From Larix kaempferi (taxonomy: Eukaryota; Streptophyta; Pinopsida; Pinales; Pinaceae): a DNA stretch of 64,000 bases. The translations under genes were made by a program, and so were the position numbers. Each line of letters opens with the position of its first letter. Position 1 is the first letter of the stretch. Below the pieces are notes generated by a model that was not told the origin of the DNA, searched no databases, and saw only the letters and a list, made by a program, of their open reading frames with translations. Below, piece by piece: positions 1 to 11,005 of this stretch. The DNA is taken from positions 1,287,501 to 1,351,500 of the forward strand of contig BSBM01000261.1 of assembly GCA_027924585.1 (NCBI GenBank). Direction: 5' to 3'.

Positions 1-1238
1 ATTCTTCTTTTGGATATGATATTGAACGGGTCATATTCCATAGCTGCATCTGTCTCAAAATTCATGTCTTTTAACAATTTCTCTATATATACAGCAGCGT
101 TCTTATTCTTTATTGTAAACGGACCTAATGTGAAAGGGTATTTAATGTCCGTTGCTTGTCTGTGGACTAAAAAATTGTTATCTTCTACAATCAATTTCTG
201 TCTTAAAATTTCCAAGGCAAAAATCCTCAAAGTGAGGAATGCTGGTAGCACATAGGGTTTATGCTTGAATCCATACAATCTGACCACTGTACTATCTTTT
301 GATAAAAACCAGTCTCCTGTAGCATACTCTGTATTCAGTTGCATTGATACCTGCATTTCTGGCAACACCCTAGGCAGATTTTTTCCGAAAATCATCTTAA
401 AGATCGTCGAGAGCATGTAATTGATAAAATTGAAAATATTGTTTTCCAGTGGAGTTGCGAAAACAATCTCTGGGAACTGTAATTCTTCCTGGATGGATAC
501 CATAATCATTCTCATTAAAAAGGCCTGAAACCTGAAATGTCTGTGCGTGGAAAAATTGACCATCTGGTCATGCATCCTTTCGGCTATGAAAGCTTCAAAA
601 TTTAGTCGGGGAATTTGACTTTCGTCAATTCCCGACTGGACTATACTTATTCTGTACAATAAACTCAATTGAAACTCAGTTATATACAAATCCGTATCTA
701 ACCCTAAAACTACGGCCAACAGTGTCAAGACTAACTGGGTATTCTCATTAAAAAGGTTGATATCTAAAGGGTAAGGGAGTTCAGAAAGGCTAGTCTCTGG
801 TCTGAGACACGTCGACAAAAACACTTCCCTATCACTCTGAGAAGCGTGGTGAAAATTTTCAATAATCGACACCTCAGAAAAAACCTCAGGGTCATGGGTT
901 TGGGGCAAATCTATTTCCAGGGCTCTAATCACTTCGGCTGGCTCGATTTTGCAAATGGCTCTAGTTTTCTGACTGTTTAAAACAACTCTTTCTTCCCGTG
1001 AATAATTTTCGGCACACCAGGAGACGAATTCTGGGAAAACAGGAAATTGGTCAGGGCAAAAAGCTATCAGAGATGACTGGTGAACTCTATGCGGGTCTAT
1101 ACCCTCTTTTAATAGCTCAGACAACTTAATTTTTACATCAGAGACCGGGAACCTAATAAGGGTATCGAAAACATCTCCATCTCTGTCTTCTAGGGCATCT
1201 TTTGACCTAAAAACGTCTATATCTTGTACAGTCTCCAT
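1..1238 (-). CDS. Unidentified protein, 412+ codons, 3' end beyond window
   Basis: An ATG at 1238-1236 opens a minus-strand frame that I followed codon by codon to the left edge without meeting a stop (412 codons). That length is very unlikely by chance in AT-rich DNA. The product starts METVQDIDVF, is acidic at the N-terminus, and then becomes a mixed globular sequence rich in hydrophobic and aromatic residues (for example around DWFLSKDSTVVRLYGF, near residue 310). I see no zinc ligands, protease or polymerase motif, signal peptide or clear membrane segment. I do not recognise the family. Because the surroundings are dominated by retroelements, it could be an accessory ORF of a large LTR element (Ogre-type elements carry an extra ORF before gag) or a host gene. 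The lack of stops contrasts with the decayed elements elsewhere, so it may be young or under selection. Start choice: the first ATG of the open frame, with a TATA-like box about 170 bp upstream. Confidence 0.6.
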   Translation of the reverse strand, partial: METVQDIDVFRSKDALEDRDGDVFDTLIRFPVSDVKIKLSELLKEGIDPHRVHQSSLIAFCPDQFPVFPEFVSWCAENYSREERVVLNSQKTRAICKIEPAEVIRALEIDLPQTHDPEVFSEVSIIENFHHASQSDREVFLSTCLRPETSLSELPYPLDINLFNENTQLVLTLLAVVLGLDTDLYITEFQLSLLYRISIVQSGIDESQIPRLNFEAFIAERMHDQMVNFSTHRHFRFQAFLMRMIMVSIQEELQFPEIVFATPLENNIFNFINYMLSTIFKMIFGKNLPRVLPEMQVSMQLNTEYATGDWFLSKDSTVVRLYGFKHKPYVLPAFLTLRIFALEILRQKLIVEDNNFLVHRQATDIKYPFTLGPFTIKNKNAAVYIEKLLKDMNFETDAAMEYDPFNIISKRR

Positions 1239-2135
1239 CTAAATGCTTCTTTTAAACAAAATTCCGTTTAAAGAGAGTGACAGGTCACCAGACCCTACCT
1301 GTAAGTGCTTGCTTTTCGCCTTCTGTCGCAATCGCCGGCTTCCACCAGTCTTCGGAGCTCTCCAGGATAACGACACATACAAAATGCCGTTATGTGGAGC
1401 TCTTTCTTTTTATATAAGCCTTTTTAGAATAACCTCCTTGCACCTTTATGAACGCGGGTCATCTCCAACCATTGATCTTTGAACCATTATTTTGAACCGT
1501 CAGATCTTGTCCTTCTTTATTGCACCGGCGGTATCCGCGATCGGAAAGGCGGTTTCCTTTTCCGGTTTGCTACCCGCGCGGATACACCATCTGCTGACAC
1601 CTGTTAAGGAGGTTTATTTACCGCGACCACTTTCCTTTATACCCCGTGTGCATGTTCCTGTTAGCGGATGGAATATTGGCCGTCGATTTGATTGAGATGT
1701 GTATCATCCCTCTGATCATTATAAAGTATAATGCCACGCGCCATGGCCCTACCAAGCTATCCCTGTTTGCCACGTGCTAGGACCCACCTTGCCACGTAGG
1801 GTATCTTCTCCATATTTCCGTAATGGGTGGTTCCGCGCGGCGCTATAGTGGTTTCCAATACCACTCCATCACATGCGCGGACGAATAGATATTGGACACG
1901 TGCCTTGGTGGTATTATGTCCGCTACCACCTTCCACCGTTTGCTGACGATTACTTTGGCGACGCGGGAGTGATATTAGCCGTAGATCTTGATCCATAATA
2001 TCTCCGCCGTCGGAAACCGGCTGAAGTTTAACCTTTCCATAAATTTGCTGGCGGACTTTATAAATATGGGTTTTTATAATATATTTTTCCATATAAAAAT
2101 CTTTATTTCAACCTTTTGTGATGATTTCTTCTTTT
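1239..2135. other. Non-coding stretch between left-edge ORF and CAP-G2 fragment
   Basis: This stretch has higher GC than its surroundings between about 1500 and 2040, and several small unconvincing frames. On the minus strand it would be the 5' leader and promoter, or LTR, of the left-edge ORF. Positions 1326-1347 end in CCACCA and resemble a tRNA 3' end, so on the minus strand they could be a primer-binding site. I could not find matching TG...CA LTR borders, so the LTR idea stays open. The CAP-G2 homology stops near 2137, which may mark an insertion border. Confidence 0.3.
1408..1418 (-). promoter_or_regulatory. TATA-like box upstream of the left-edge ORF
   Basis: On the minus strand the sequence reads CTTATATAAAAAG, a good TATA box. 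It lies about 170 bp upstream of the ATG at 1238, in a locally less AT-rich stretch. It is a plausible core promoter for the left-edge ORF, or the promoter of an LTR if that ORF belongs to a retroelement. Single-motif evidence only. Confidence 0.3.
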
Positions 2136-2981
2136 TTAGGTCATTTTAACAAAAACTCTAGGTTCTTTCAAATCTGGTGTCAACACAACCGCTATGGAAA
2201 TGGTAAGACATTCTTCATTATGGTCCTTTCCAAATTGATGAGATTGGCCTCTCCCTTTCATCATATTCCATTTCGTGGACATATTTACTGGCCATTTAGT
2301 TTTCCTCTGTGATTTTCGTGATTTGTCTTGTTTTGACCTATTCACTTCACTTGCAACGTTGCCAGAACCAACAATATTTGAGGCATTCTGGAGAAGTTTT
2401 GACAAAGTTTCTAGGATATCATCAAACCCGCCCCATGGAAGTATTAACTTATGAGCTGCTCTAAATTCTTCCTGTTTTGTTTTATTTTGAAGAACAACGC
2501 TATAGCCCATGATAAGTTGGGTACAATGTTTAAAAACTTCTGATATGTCTTTGGGTGGAATAATTGACGCAATCTTCAATATAGCTGTGTAAGCTGATGG
2601 AGTACTAGCAAAACTTAACATGCAATTGAAGTTATCAGATGAAAATAACTCACAAAGGGCTATCTTGCATGACTAGTTGTTGGCTAAGCTGCAACAAAGA
2701 TTTCTAACCGCAAGCAAGATGCCTTCTTTTTCCTTGGTATCTAAATCTGTCGGTATCATAAGAAGACTAATTAAGACTTGCATGCCTTCAGATAGGGCAT
2801 ATTCACAAAACCTTGCTGCTGCAAGGGGAGATCTTTTTACCAGAGTAATGAAACAATTGAATGCCTCGGATACTGGCACTTTGGAGGGGAAGTATGATGG
2901 AATTAGAATCCTAGTTAATAGTTGGTCGACCAAACATTGGTCAGTTGCAAGAGAGCATAGTATGGAATCCAGGTTCACCAC
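2136..2981 (-). pseudogene. CAP-G2: Condensin II subunit CAP-G2, decayed exon
   Basis: CAP-G2 is the HEAT-repeat subunit of the condensin II complex, which compacts chromosomes in the nucleus. The minus-strand frame begins VVNLDSIL and contains ILIPSYFPSKVPVSEAF, ITLVKRSPLAAARFCEYAL and, further on, EEFRAAHKLIL. These match plant CAP-G2 in order as I know the family. A polypyrimidine tract and AG acceptor (2983-2982) sit immediately before the exon, so it was copied or kept as genomic DNA, not as a processed transcript. One in-frame TAG (2675-2673) interrupts an otherwise continuous frame that resumes as SCKIALCELF. The conserved part fades into a basic KSQRKTK tail, and the frame ends at 2138-2136. 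Only this part of the roughly 1,000-residue family protein is present. No neighbouring CAP-G2 exons were recognised, so it is a fragment or a gene split by very long introns. A sequencing error at the TAG is possible. Confidence 0.75.
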
Positions 2982-3749
2982 CTACATTGAAAAAAAAATT
3001 GAAATGAAACGATGAATATCAATGCACTCCAGTTGTTTTATAAAACGAGGAAGCATTCTTCTAAGTTAACCAAGTACTGATTTGCATGATAACAATCACG
3101 ATGTGCAATTTCCAAGATGCGCAACCAACAACCAAAAATGAAGGACATACTTTATGAAATTGAAGTGCTCTAATGTCTTTCCAAAGATGGAAATTGGATG
3201 GGAGAATGGACTTTGGAGATTTTTCATAAGTCTCCCAAAAGTTTCCAAAATATTCCCAAAGATGGAATAGGATGGGAGAATGGACTTTGGAGCTTTTTTA
3301 TAACAAAAATTCAACTCCATTTCCTCAAAGAAGAAAACTTTAAAACCAGAGGAACTAATCCTTTCTATATAGTAACTAAATCCTAATAAGTTAATTGTAA
3401 AAGAGACATCTAAATATCCAAAATCCATATCTATACATTAAGCTATGAAGGTGATGTTGATGAAGATTATGAAGATCAAGACATGGATTAGGATGGAAAT
3501 TACTAGGTACAATTTCATTGTGCATCCTGAACTCTAACTTGTATGTCATGAAATTCTCGGAATTTGTATGCTGCAATAATATACACTCTAAAAAAAAAAA
3601 AATTGAATTACTTTTCTTATCGGATATTCCAGTTAGTACATGCATATGGCACCTTCCAACATGGGCCATATATGTTGCTTACTAACCTGGAGTACTTATA
3701 AATGGCCACTTGAATACAAATGCCCAAAAAGAGCCACTACAGCTTATAC
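2982..3749. other. Intron-like or intergenic DNA
   Basis: AT-rich DNA between two exon-like blocks on the minus strand. It carries a polypyrimidine tract feeding the acceptor at 2983-2982, the 75-bp duplication, and an A-run near 3590. No supported gene. Confidence 0.4.
3181..3300. repeat. Two-copy direct repeat, about 75 bp apart
   Basis: A block containing GGATGGGAGAATGGACTTTG occurs at about 3195 and again at about 3271, with matching flanks (CCAAAGATGGAA before, AG.TTTTT after). It is a short tandem duplication in non-coding DNA. No function is apparent. Confidence 0.6.
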
Positions 3750-3881
3750 CGCTACAATGGCCTGGCTGTAACGTTGTCCAAATTCATCAAGCCATCTCTG
3801 TAATTTTGGTTTGTTAAGTTGTGCTTCTTCAGTCAAATGCATAATCTTGGACAATGTTGAATCCTTCCATGTCTCGGGTGC
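3750..3881 (-). CDS. Exon of an unidentified plant gene (132 nt, 44 codons)
   Basis: On the minus strand an acceptor (TTTTCTAG, ending at 3882) is followed by an open phase-0 exon reading APETWKDSTLSK and KPKLQRWLDEFGQRYSQAI. It closes with a donor GTATAAG at 3749. The translated sequence looks like a helical, charged C-terminal protein segment and has no internal stop. I do not recognise the family and it does not match CAP-G2 as I know it. It lies on the same strand as the exons at 22766-25353, and the Athila-like element could occupy the intron between them. The phases do not allow direct joining to the exon at 22766, so at least one exon would be missing or unseen. Confidence 0.45.
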
Positions 3882-6800
3882 CTAGAAAAGAAAATATAAA
3901 AACGTGGACACTTTAGAGTGTCTCTGCAAAATGTGGAGAAAATATACTCAAGAAATAATGAAATATACATTAAACTAGAAACTAAGAAACTGATTAAAAA
4001 ATTCTTGTGGAGACAATACATTTTCCAATAAAATAGACAAACTTGTTAATTTTAATCCATGGTAACAACTCTCTAGTCTTCACTCAAAGATTTTACTTTA
4101 CAGATGAAACTTAAAACATTAAAAAATATCAACCAAATATTTTGATTTCCAAAAACTAAAAGCATGGGAGTATAGATGAAGAGTGTAGACATTGCATATC
4201 TGAATCTTGGCTTTATCCAACAAGTGACGGACTATAAATATGAAAAGTAAGAATTCTACAATCACAAACCAGCAACCATCAATTATATACATCAAGCTAC
4301 TTTCCTCTCTTTCACCTCAAAATAATGATTACAATGAGACATGAAACACCCATAGAAGGTAGGAGCTCTACTTGAATGAGTGATCTCAAGGCAACTCATC
4401 TTGTGCTCATCTCAAGTAGACAAATGGAAAAAGAAGATAAACTAACATATAATGAGAATAAGGAAAGACTAACTTAACTATCTTAAACTGGCACATTGGA
4501 TATACTAATCAGGTTGCCTCACATCAGACAAGGTCTCGTTGAAGCTCCATTATCGATAAGGAAAAATTAATATAATTCCCATAAACTAGCACGCTGGCTA
4601 TACTAAGGATATTTCCCCAATTGAAAGAAGTTATCATTCAAGTTTCATTGGCATTTGTCAAATGATCCTACATCAGTCATCGTTGCAAGAAACATGCACA
4701 CCGTAAAGGTATTCAGATAGTATATACATCTTATCTGAGAAATCGTCTTATCTACCACTATTTATGTGCCCATAACTATTGTTTAAGGGATGCTTGGGGA
4801 ATGAGGCATGCCTAGAATTGGAAAAGGTTGTTGTTCGTCACTTTTTTAGGGTTGTAATCTGACCAAATGGTCTACCCTTTTACTTAATTTTTTAATAAAA
4901 TCATTAATTATTTCAGGATCTTTGAGATAGGTTCCAACCTCATCAAACCTCATTTGAGGAAAATATAATTTCACATCCATCCAAAATTCAGTAGACAACA
5001 GTTTTCAAGACTCCAGCAAATAGAACTGCACTGAACCAAAGAGAAGTCCACTAAACCATCAAAATATGCCACATGTCACTTGTTTAAAATCGCAGTGACA
5101 TCCACAAACATAGGAATTTGAGCAAAAATGATGTTTTCCATCATGAACAAATATAGACAGAACCACTGAAAACTTGCTAAAAATAACACAATCTTGTACC
5201 ATCCCCCTGGAAACACCGGTCTCTTAAATTCAAACTCTGTAATGTAATTGAAACTTTGGAATTGAAATCTAACAGCTCTGGTGTAAAGGATCATGGCCAT
5301 GGAACCGACTAAGAACATGTTCATGAATTGTCGATGCCGAACAACCAGGATGGACTAAGGAGAAGTCCAACATTCTCCGAGGGTAAATTCAATGTTAACA
5401 ATGATTTCCTGTTTTGTAAATGTTATATGCCAATTTAAGCTTGAACTTGTAATTGTTCACTGCATATTACAACTATTTCGTAATGAATATGATACTCTAT
5501 TTCATTTCATGGTTGATGTTATCTGTTACATTTGTTGATGACAATTTTTATATGTTGGAACTTGAAGGTTGATGTTATGGTTTCATTTGATGACAATGTT
5601 ATAACTGCTATATGATTGTTCTTATATGTGTACCAAATGGTTGATGCTTTAATGATTCATTATTATTCCATTTGTTAAATGAAATATATGTTTTCATCTT
5701 GTCTGCAACTAATTTGACATTTTACTGTTTTTTTGAATTTATATGTATCAAAATATATAATATATAAAAAATGCTCCCAAAAATCTCCACTCTTGGAAGC
5801 TTTTGAAAATTGTGCTTCCTACTCCTTCTCTTGTTCCTACTTCCATCTCCTAATCCTGCTCCCTGCTACCAACAAAGTTGATAACATATGTTGGTTTCAG
5901 ACTATTCCCAATCACAAACTATACTAATGTCAAAGTCATTTTATTGCTAAAGTAGGTATTTTAAACAAGGATGTTATCTCAGCGTCTAGAATCTAAACTA
6001 GGATAGGTACTCTATTTTGGCATTTAGGGCCACTGCAGGTATGATGTATAGAATTGTGTTTATGTGTTTAGGGACACACATCATCCACTTGAGTTGTAGT
6101 TCGGATGTCCTATTTAATAAAACACAACTAATATTCCTAAGCCACAAGCATTTTCCTACATACACAGTAAAAGTTCCGATCCATTGATAAGTTCTTTCTG
6201 AATTTTTTGTTGTTGAAATAAGGTTGCAACTATGAAAAATGTAATAAATTTTTTCTGCTTCAAGAGTGGTAGCATTAGAACAATTTAAATATCTAGGAAG
6301 TAGAATTATTGGATATTGTGTACTGGAAAGAGTTTTCTGAGTTACTGTCTATGTTATCAAGACCTTAAACATTTAGTTTATTGAATTCAATAATCTCAAT
6401 CAGGTCAACTTTTTTGAAACATATGTTCTTGAAATTAGGGATTAATAAAATCACTAAGATGGTTATTTTAACCTATACATTTGCATTTTCATTAACAGAC
6501 TGGACTCTGGAATCATCAGTGAGCTTTGATCTAAAAGCTCATAATCTGTTCACAATTTGTTGAACAATGAAGATGCGACCAAAAATCCATTGCCTAATAT
6601 GAGAAAGTGATGGTCAACTTAACGAGTAGTCCTCCATGCTTGGTTAGCATAGTCCTAAGTCAACCATTGTGATTTTCCTTTAGAAGGCTAAGTAGTGCAG
6701 TGGGTTTTAATAGTCCTAGTCAACAAAACACAAAGATCTATGTAGGGTAGCAGCATGGTCTCAGAATAAAAAACAACCACAACAACCGGATCTCCTCTTT

Positions 6801-7441
6801 GCAAAATCCAGGGTACATGCAAGGGGAAAGCGTGACCCCAAAATGGCTATCAAAATAAAAATATGTTGCTAAATATAAACCCCACAAATCCACTATGGTG
6901 TGATGGGGAAAGCACTCTACTGGAGCCACAAACATGCAAAAATAGACATGTTTTATTGCTTCTTACAGATGACAATTATGTGTTGTAAATGCAATTGGAC
7001 ATACAACTCTTTGATTCTATTTTTTTAAAGAGTAAAAGTGCTCCAAAATTGCATCAAAATATGCAAGCTAGGTGCCATTGGTAAAACTTAAAAAATTATA
7101 GCTCCAACATCCTATTGTTGGAGGAACACATACAAGGTTCTATAATTTCAATACCAACCTAAATGAAATACAACTACAAATTTCCACCTTTGGAAGAAAA
7201 ATATGTGCTCTATAAGCCACTACCTTGTGTGAATATGTTCATCACAGAAATTTAGGTTGTCATTGTGATTAGTTCTAAGATACAATCTATGTAATTATAT
7301 TATCAACATCATTATTTATGTCAACATTCCAGGGGTGTGCAACTCAAGTGACATTCTCACCATCAACCAGATGGTGCAGATAAAGGTACTCTCACTAAAA
7401 ATAATCCTTCAAAATTTCTAACAATAAGATATTCAACAATG
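3882..7441. other. AT-rich non-coding DNA, likely intron or intergenic
   Basis: No frame longer than about 80 codons, no splice-delimited coding block and no element termini recognised. Ordinary AT-rich plant DNA. Confidence 0.4.
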
Positions 7442-7446
7442 GAAAG

Positions 7447-8935
7447 TGTTGGGCCCTGGAAATGCCCCTTTTTTACCACACCTATTTCATCATTTTTCCC
7501 TGTTACATCCTACTTTCGTAAACCATATGCATGCTTTTTCCCAAATCAATAAGCAATCTTGACAAGGTATAACTCATTATTGTTTCATTTAATTAATGCC
7601 TAAGATTGTTATGGTTATGAATTCTAGCCTTCGATTTATGTTAACTTGTGTTGATTTCATTAAGTTAAGATCAAAGCACAGGTTTATCAACCGCAATGCC
7701 TTGGGAAGAATCATACGTGGTGCCAGCTATTACTCTTCCGATTTGATTCCTCATATTCCAAGGGACAGCGCATCTTTCCACGTGAAGCTATAACAGGTCA
7801 TCGCTGAAACAGAGCATTGCTGCAACAGACATGACGCCTCCCAATTGGTTAAACCGTTGACCCATTGACTGCCAGAGTAACAACATCCTTCATGTTTAAC
7901 GACCTCATTCATTACGGCTGTAACAGTTTAGCTGTAACTCTGCAGCATGAAGATCATAGATCTTCATTGCTGCACGAAATTAGTGGATCACGAATTGTAT
8001 TTTGCATGTATAAATATGGGAAGGCTTTAAGAGTCTGGGGTTGGTTAATTATCATTTTTGTACGGGCTGTAACAGAGAACTGAGACTGTGGATTACCATC
8101 TTTAATGAAGAGCAGAGTTGTTCATATTTCTGTGTCTTAATTTGTGGTAGTTCACGGCATCTCTGTTAGAAGGCCAGGGCCCGCTTTCTCATAGAGATTT
8201 CCGAGTTAAGTAGGTAGTTAAATTTATTTATTTCCTGTTATGTGTTGTGGAATCGCATTAGGCGTATTACTGATAGCTGCAACAGAGAATTTCCAATTAC
8301 ATTCTTTATTGGTAGTTTATTATTTGCATCCTTAATAACTGCAACTGTGTGGTGTGACAGTCGATAGTGTAGGTTAGCTTGATTAATGCATGTCTGTTAG
8401 AATTAGCTATTATAGCCAAGCCCAACTCCAATTCCTTTTCAGTCATTTATGTTTTCTAGGATTTCCAATATTTATCAATTTAGAGTTCAAGCTTATTTTC
8501 TAATTCTGGTTGCTGTTGTATCTTCATTGAATCCATTAGATTAGGCAGATTGTGCTTGAGTTACAGTAGTTGCTGGATGAATCATTTTGGTAAAGATTGA
8601 ATGTTGTAGTTTGATAATTATAGGATTTAACTTCTTGCAAAAGTAATTTAGTTCATTTCCATCCTTAGATCAGTAACTGCTAGGTTGATTTCTGTAGGAA
8701 GGTAGCTGTACTTTGAATTCCTAGATGTATGAGTTAGATTAGTTTTCTTTATGAAATGAGTTTGGCTGAGCAGACAGGTAGGATTATTATCTCCATTTAG
8801 TTAATCAACTACTTGAGATGTTTATGCATAGATTGTGCTTATTTCCATTGAAATAAAAGACTTCCCTGGGTTGACAATTCATATTGAGCATCCTGTGTGT
8901 TAGTTGTAATTAATTAGCATATAGGGTGACCAACA
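7447..8935 (+). repeat. 5' LTR of the Athila-like element (1,489 bp)
   Basis: Bounded by TGTTGG and CCAACA. It matches 17727-19216 along its whole length with scattered substitutions and small indels. A TATAAATA box at 8009-8016 is conserved in the other copy. Confidence 0.95.
8009..8016 (+). promoter_or_regulatory. LTR TATA box
   Basis: TATAAATA in the middle of the 5' LTR, conserved at 18290-18297 in the 3' LTR despite the age of the element. It is the likely U3 core promoter. Confidence 0.5.
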
Positions 8936-8938
8936 TTT

Positions 8939-8956
8939 TGGCGCCGTTACCGGGGA
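8939..8956 (+). other. Primer-binding site, tRNA-Asp
   Basis: TGGCGCCGTTACCGGGGA starts three bases after the 5' LTR. It is complementary to the 3' end of plant tRNA-Asp with one mismatch (A for G at the 11th base). It would prime minus-strand cDNA synthesis. This primer is typical of Athila-type and several other plant Ty3/gypsy elements. Confidence 0.85.
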
Positions 8957-9025
8957 TGGTAATTGATAGACATAGTTAGTAGTTGGTTTATTGATTTCAT
9001 TTTGGTTTAATCATTTACAACATGC

Positions 9026-10993
9026 ATGAATACAAGAAAAACAAATCAGGAATCCCATTTGAACACGAACACTACAGGTGGAAGAGGTCGAGGTCGTAAT
9101 GCAGGTATGGGAAGACAAACATTTATTGATGACATAATTGCTAAAGTTGATTCTTCTACCAGACCACCGCGGAAGTCTACGGGAAGAGGAAATTTTGTTC
9201 CTCCCAATCTTGAGAATTCATCATCAACAGTGGAGAACAAAACGGGACCATCTACTCCCAACGTAGAAAAGAAACCTCCTGAAGACAAGGGAAGCGTTGT
9301 GGGTGCACTGGATAGAGAGGATATTTATCATATCAATGGAACCAGAGTTACTAAAGAAGTGTGGTTGGAGACTCGCCGAGAAGCAAAGGAAGAAAGAAGG
9401 CGAGAAGAAGAGAGGAGGAAAGAAGAAGAGGCAAGGGCAGAGGAAGAACGAATAAAGGAATCCATTATATTTTGGACTAACAACATGGTTAATAGAGAAA
9501 ATGAAGGTGAGAATGAACATAGGGAGAACCGGTAAGAAGTGGAAGATAATCAGTCTGGTAACATTGTGGCCACATTAAAATTCCCTATCCTCCAGACACC
9601 TAGAGCAGCTCCTATGAAAAACATCTCATCATTAGTTCTCCCGAATTTCCATGGTAAATCTTCTGAAGATCCTGATGAATTTATTTTTGAGTTTAATATC
9701 CTTTGTCGCATCTATGACTATACCTCTAGTGCTCAAAAGATGAAACTATTCCCAACCACCTTGAAAGGAAATGCTCGGCGCTGGTTCATGAGTCTAGGTC
9801 GTGAGACCATCACTACTTGGGACCAAATGAAACACACCTTTCTTTCTAAATATCAAGAATATTGTCGAACTAGGGATAGAAAGGAAGAGTTGTTTAAAAT
9901 GGTTCAGAAGGAAGAGGAAAGCTTGAAAGACTTTGTGGAAAGATTGTTGTACAATTTGCAAAGGTCTGGACACACTAAGATTGGAAAAGATGTACTAAAG
10001 ATTATTTTGCTACGATGAATTAGAGAATATTTCCTTGATATGTTGAATTTGTTGGGAAAAGGGGACATCTCAAAGGAACCCTTCGAGAAGATCGTTGAAT
10101 TATGTCGAAGGTACTCAAGGGGCTCCTTTAGAACTAAAAAACGAGACAAAGATCGAGATCAAAATGTCTTCACTAGGACATAGAAGTCAGCTAGTGGAGG
10201 AGTTGCTCGAGCAGAAATAGGAAACTTACTGGAGAATTTTAAAACTGATATGATGAGTTCCATTTCCTTAGAGTTATATGTGTTGAGATAAAACCAGGGG
10301 CAAGCAGTAGAAGATCTTACACTTAGTGTATTCTGTCCTAAATGTAGGAAAAAGCACCCACTGAAATAATGCCCGTTGGACAAGGCAGAGATATGTAGGA
10401 TATGTGAATTGGAGCATGACACCAAGGAATGTCCTTCATTACCCAAAGTCAAAGCAGTTCTGCAGGCATCCACTTCAGATGTGGAATAGGCTTACTTTAT
10501 TGCACAGAAGAAACCTTAGCAGCCTCGCAATCAAGGCATGAATCCAGATCCATCAATTTTCTTGAATAATATGAATGGTATGAATAATATGAATCATATG
10601 AATACACAATTCCCTTCACATTACTCTAATAACTAGTGGCATCCATCTCAAAACCCAATGCAAAATCCTAATTCTTGGACACCATGGTCACAACAGTCAA
10701 ACAATCAAGCTCCCTGGAATTCCAACTGGAAAAATTATTACCAAGGAAATAACTTTCCCCATCACCAGACTCAATATCAACAGTACCCTCCTCAATAGTA
10801 TCCTCACCAACAATATCAACAGCCACAGCAGCAATTTCAAAACAATGCCGCAACTATGAATGCACCACTTCGACCACAACTACCTACACAACCTAGCCTA
10901 AACCCAAATAATAAAGCAGTTCATCAGTTTGAGACTGCCAACATGCATGTGTATTCCATCTCCCAAATTCCCTGCAATGATAAACAATTATAA
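9026..10993 (+). pseudogene. gag: Gag of the Athila-like element, with stops
   Basis: Gag forms the virus-like particle and packages element RNA in the cytoplasm. From ATG 9026 one frame runs: a basic Arg/Gly-rich N-terminus (GGRGRGRNAGMG), a long charged Glu/Arg helix (residues about 110-150), then the conserved retrotransposon gag fold (LPNFHGKSSEDPDEFIFEF ... ARRWFMSL ... FLSKYQEY). Two CCHC zinc knuckles follow at 10334-10432 (C-x2-C-x3-H-x4-C, the first with a stop inside), then a Gln/Asn/Met-rich tail. In-frame stops occur at 9533, 10016, 10180, 10367 and several later positions, yet there is no net frameshift. The frame continues directly into protease and pol. Confidence 0.85.
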
Positions 10994-11005
10994 TTAGGGA
11001 GGGTT

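Noticed and set aside
1757-2092. 111-codon minus frame upstream of the left-edge ORF
   Set aside because: Lies in the likely leader or LTR region, with biased composition and no motif; ends and begins without regulatory context.
9046-9520. Minus-strand frames opposite Gag of the Athila-like element
   Set aside because: Shadows of the purine-rich Glu/Arg helix coding sequence on the other strand.
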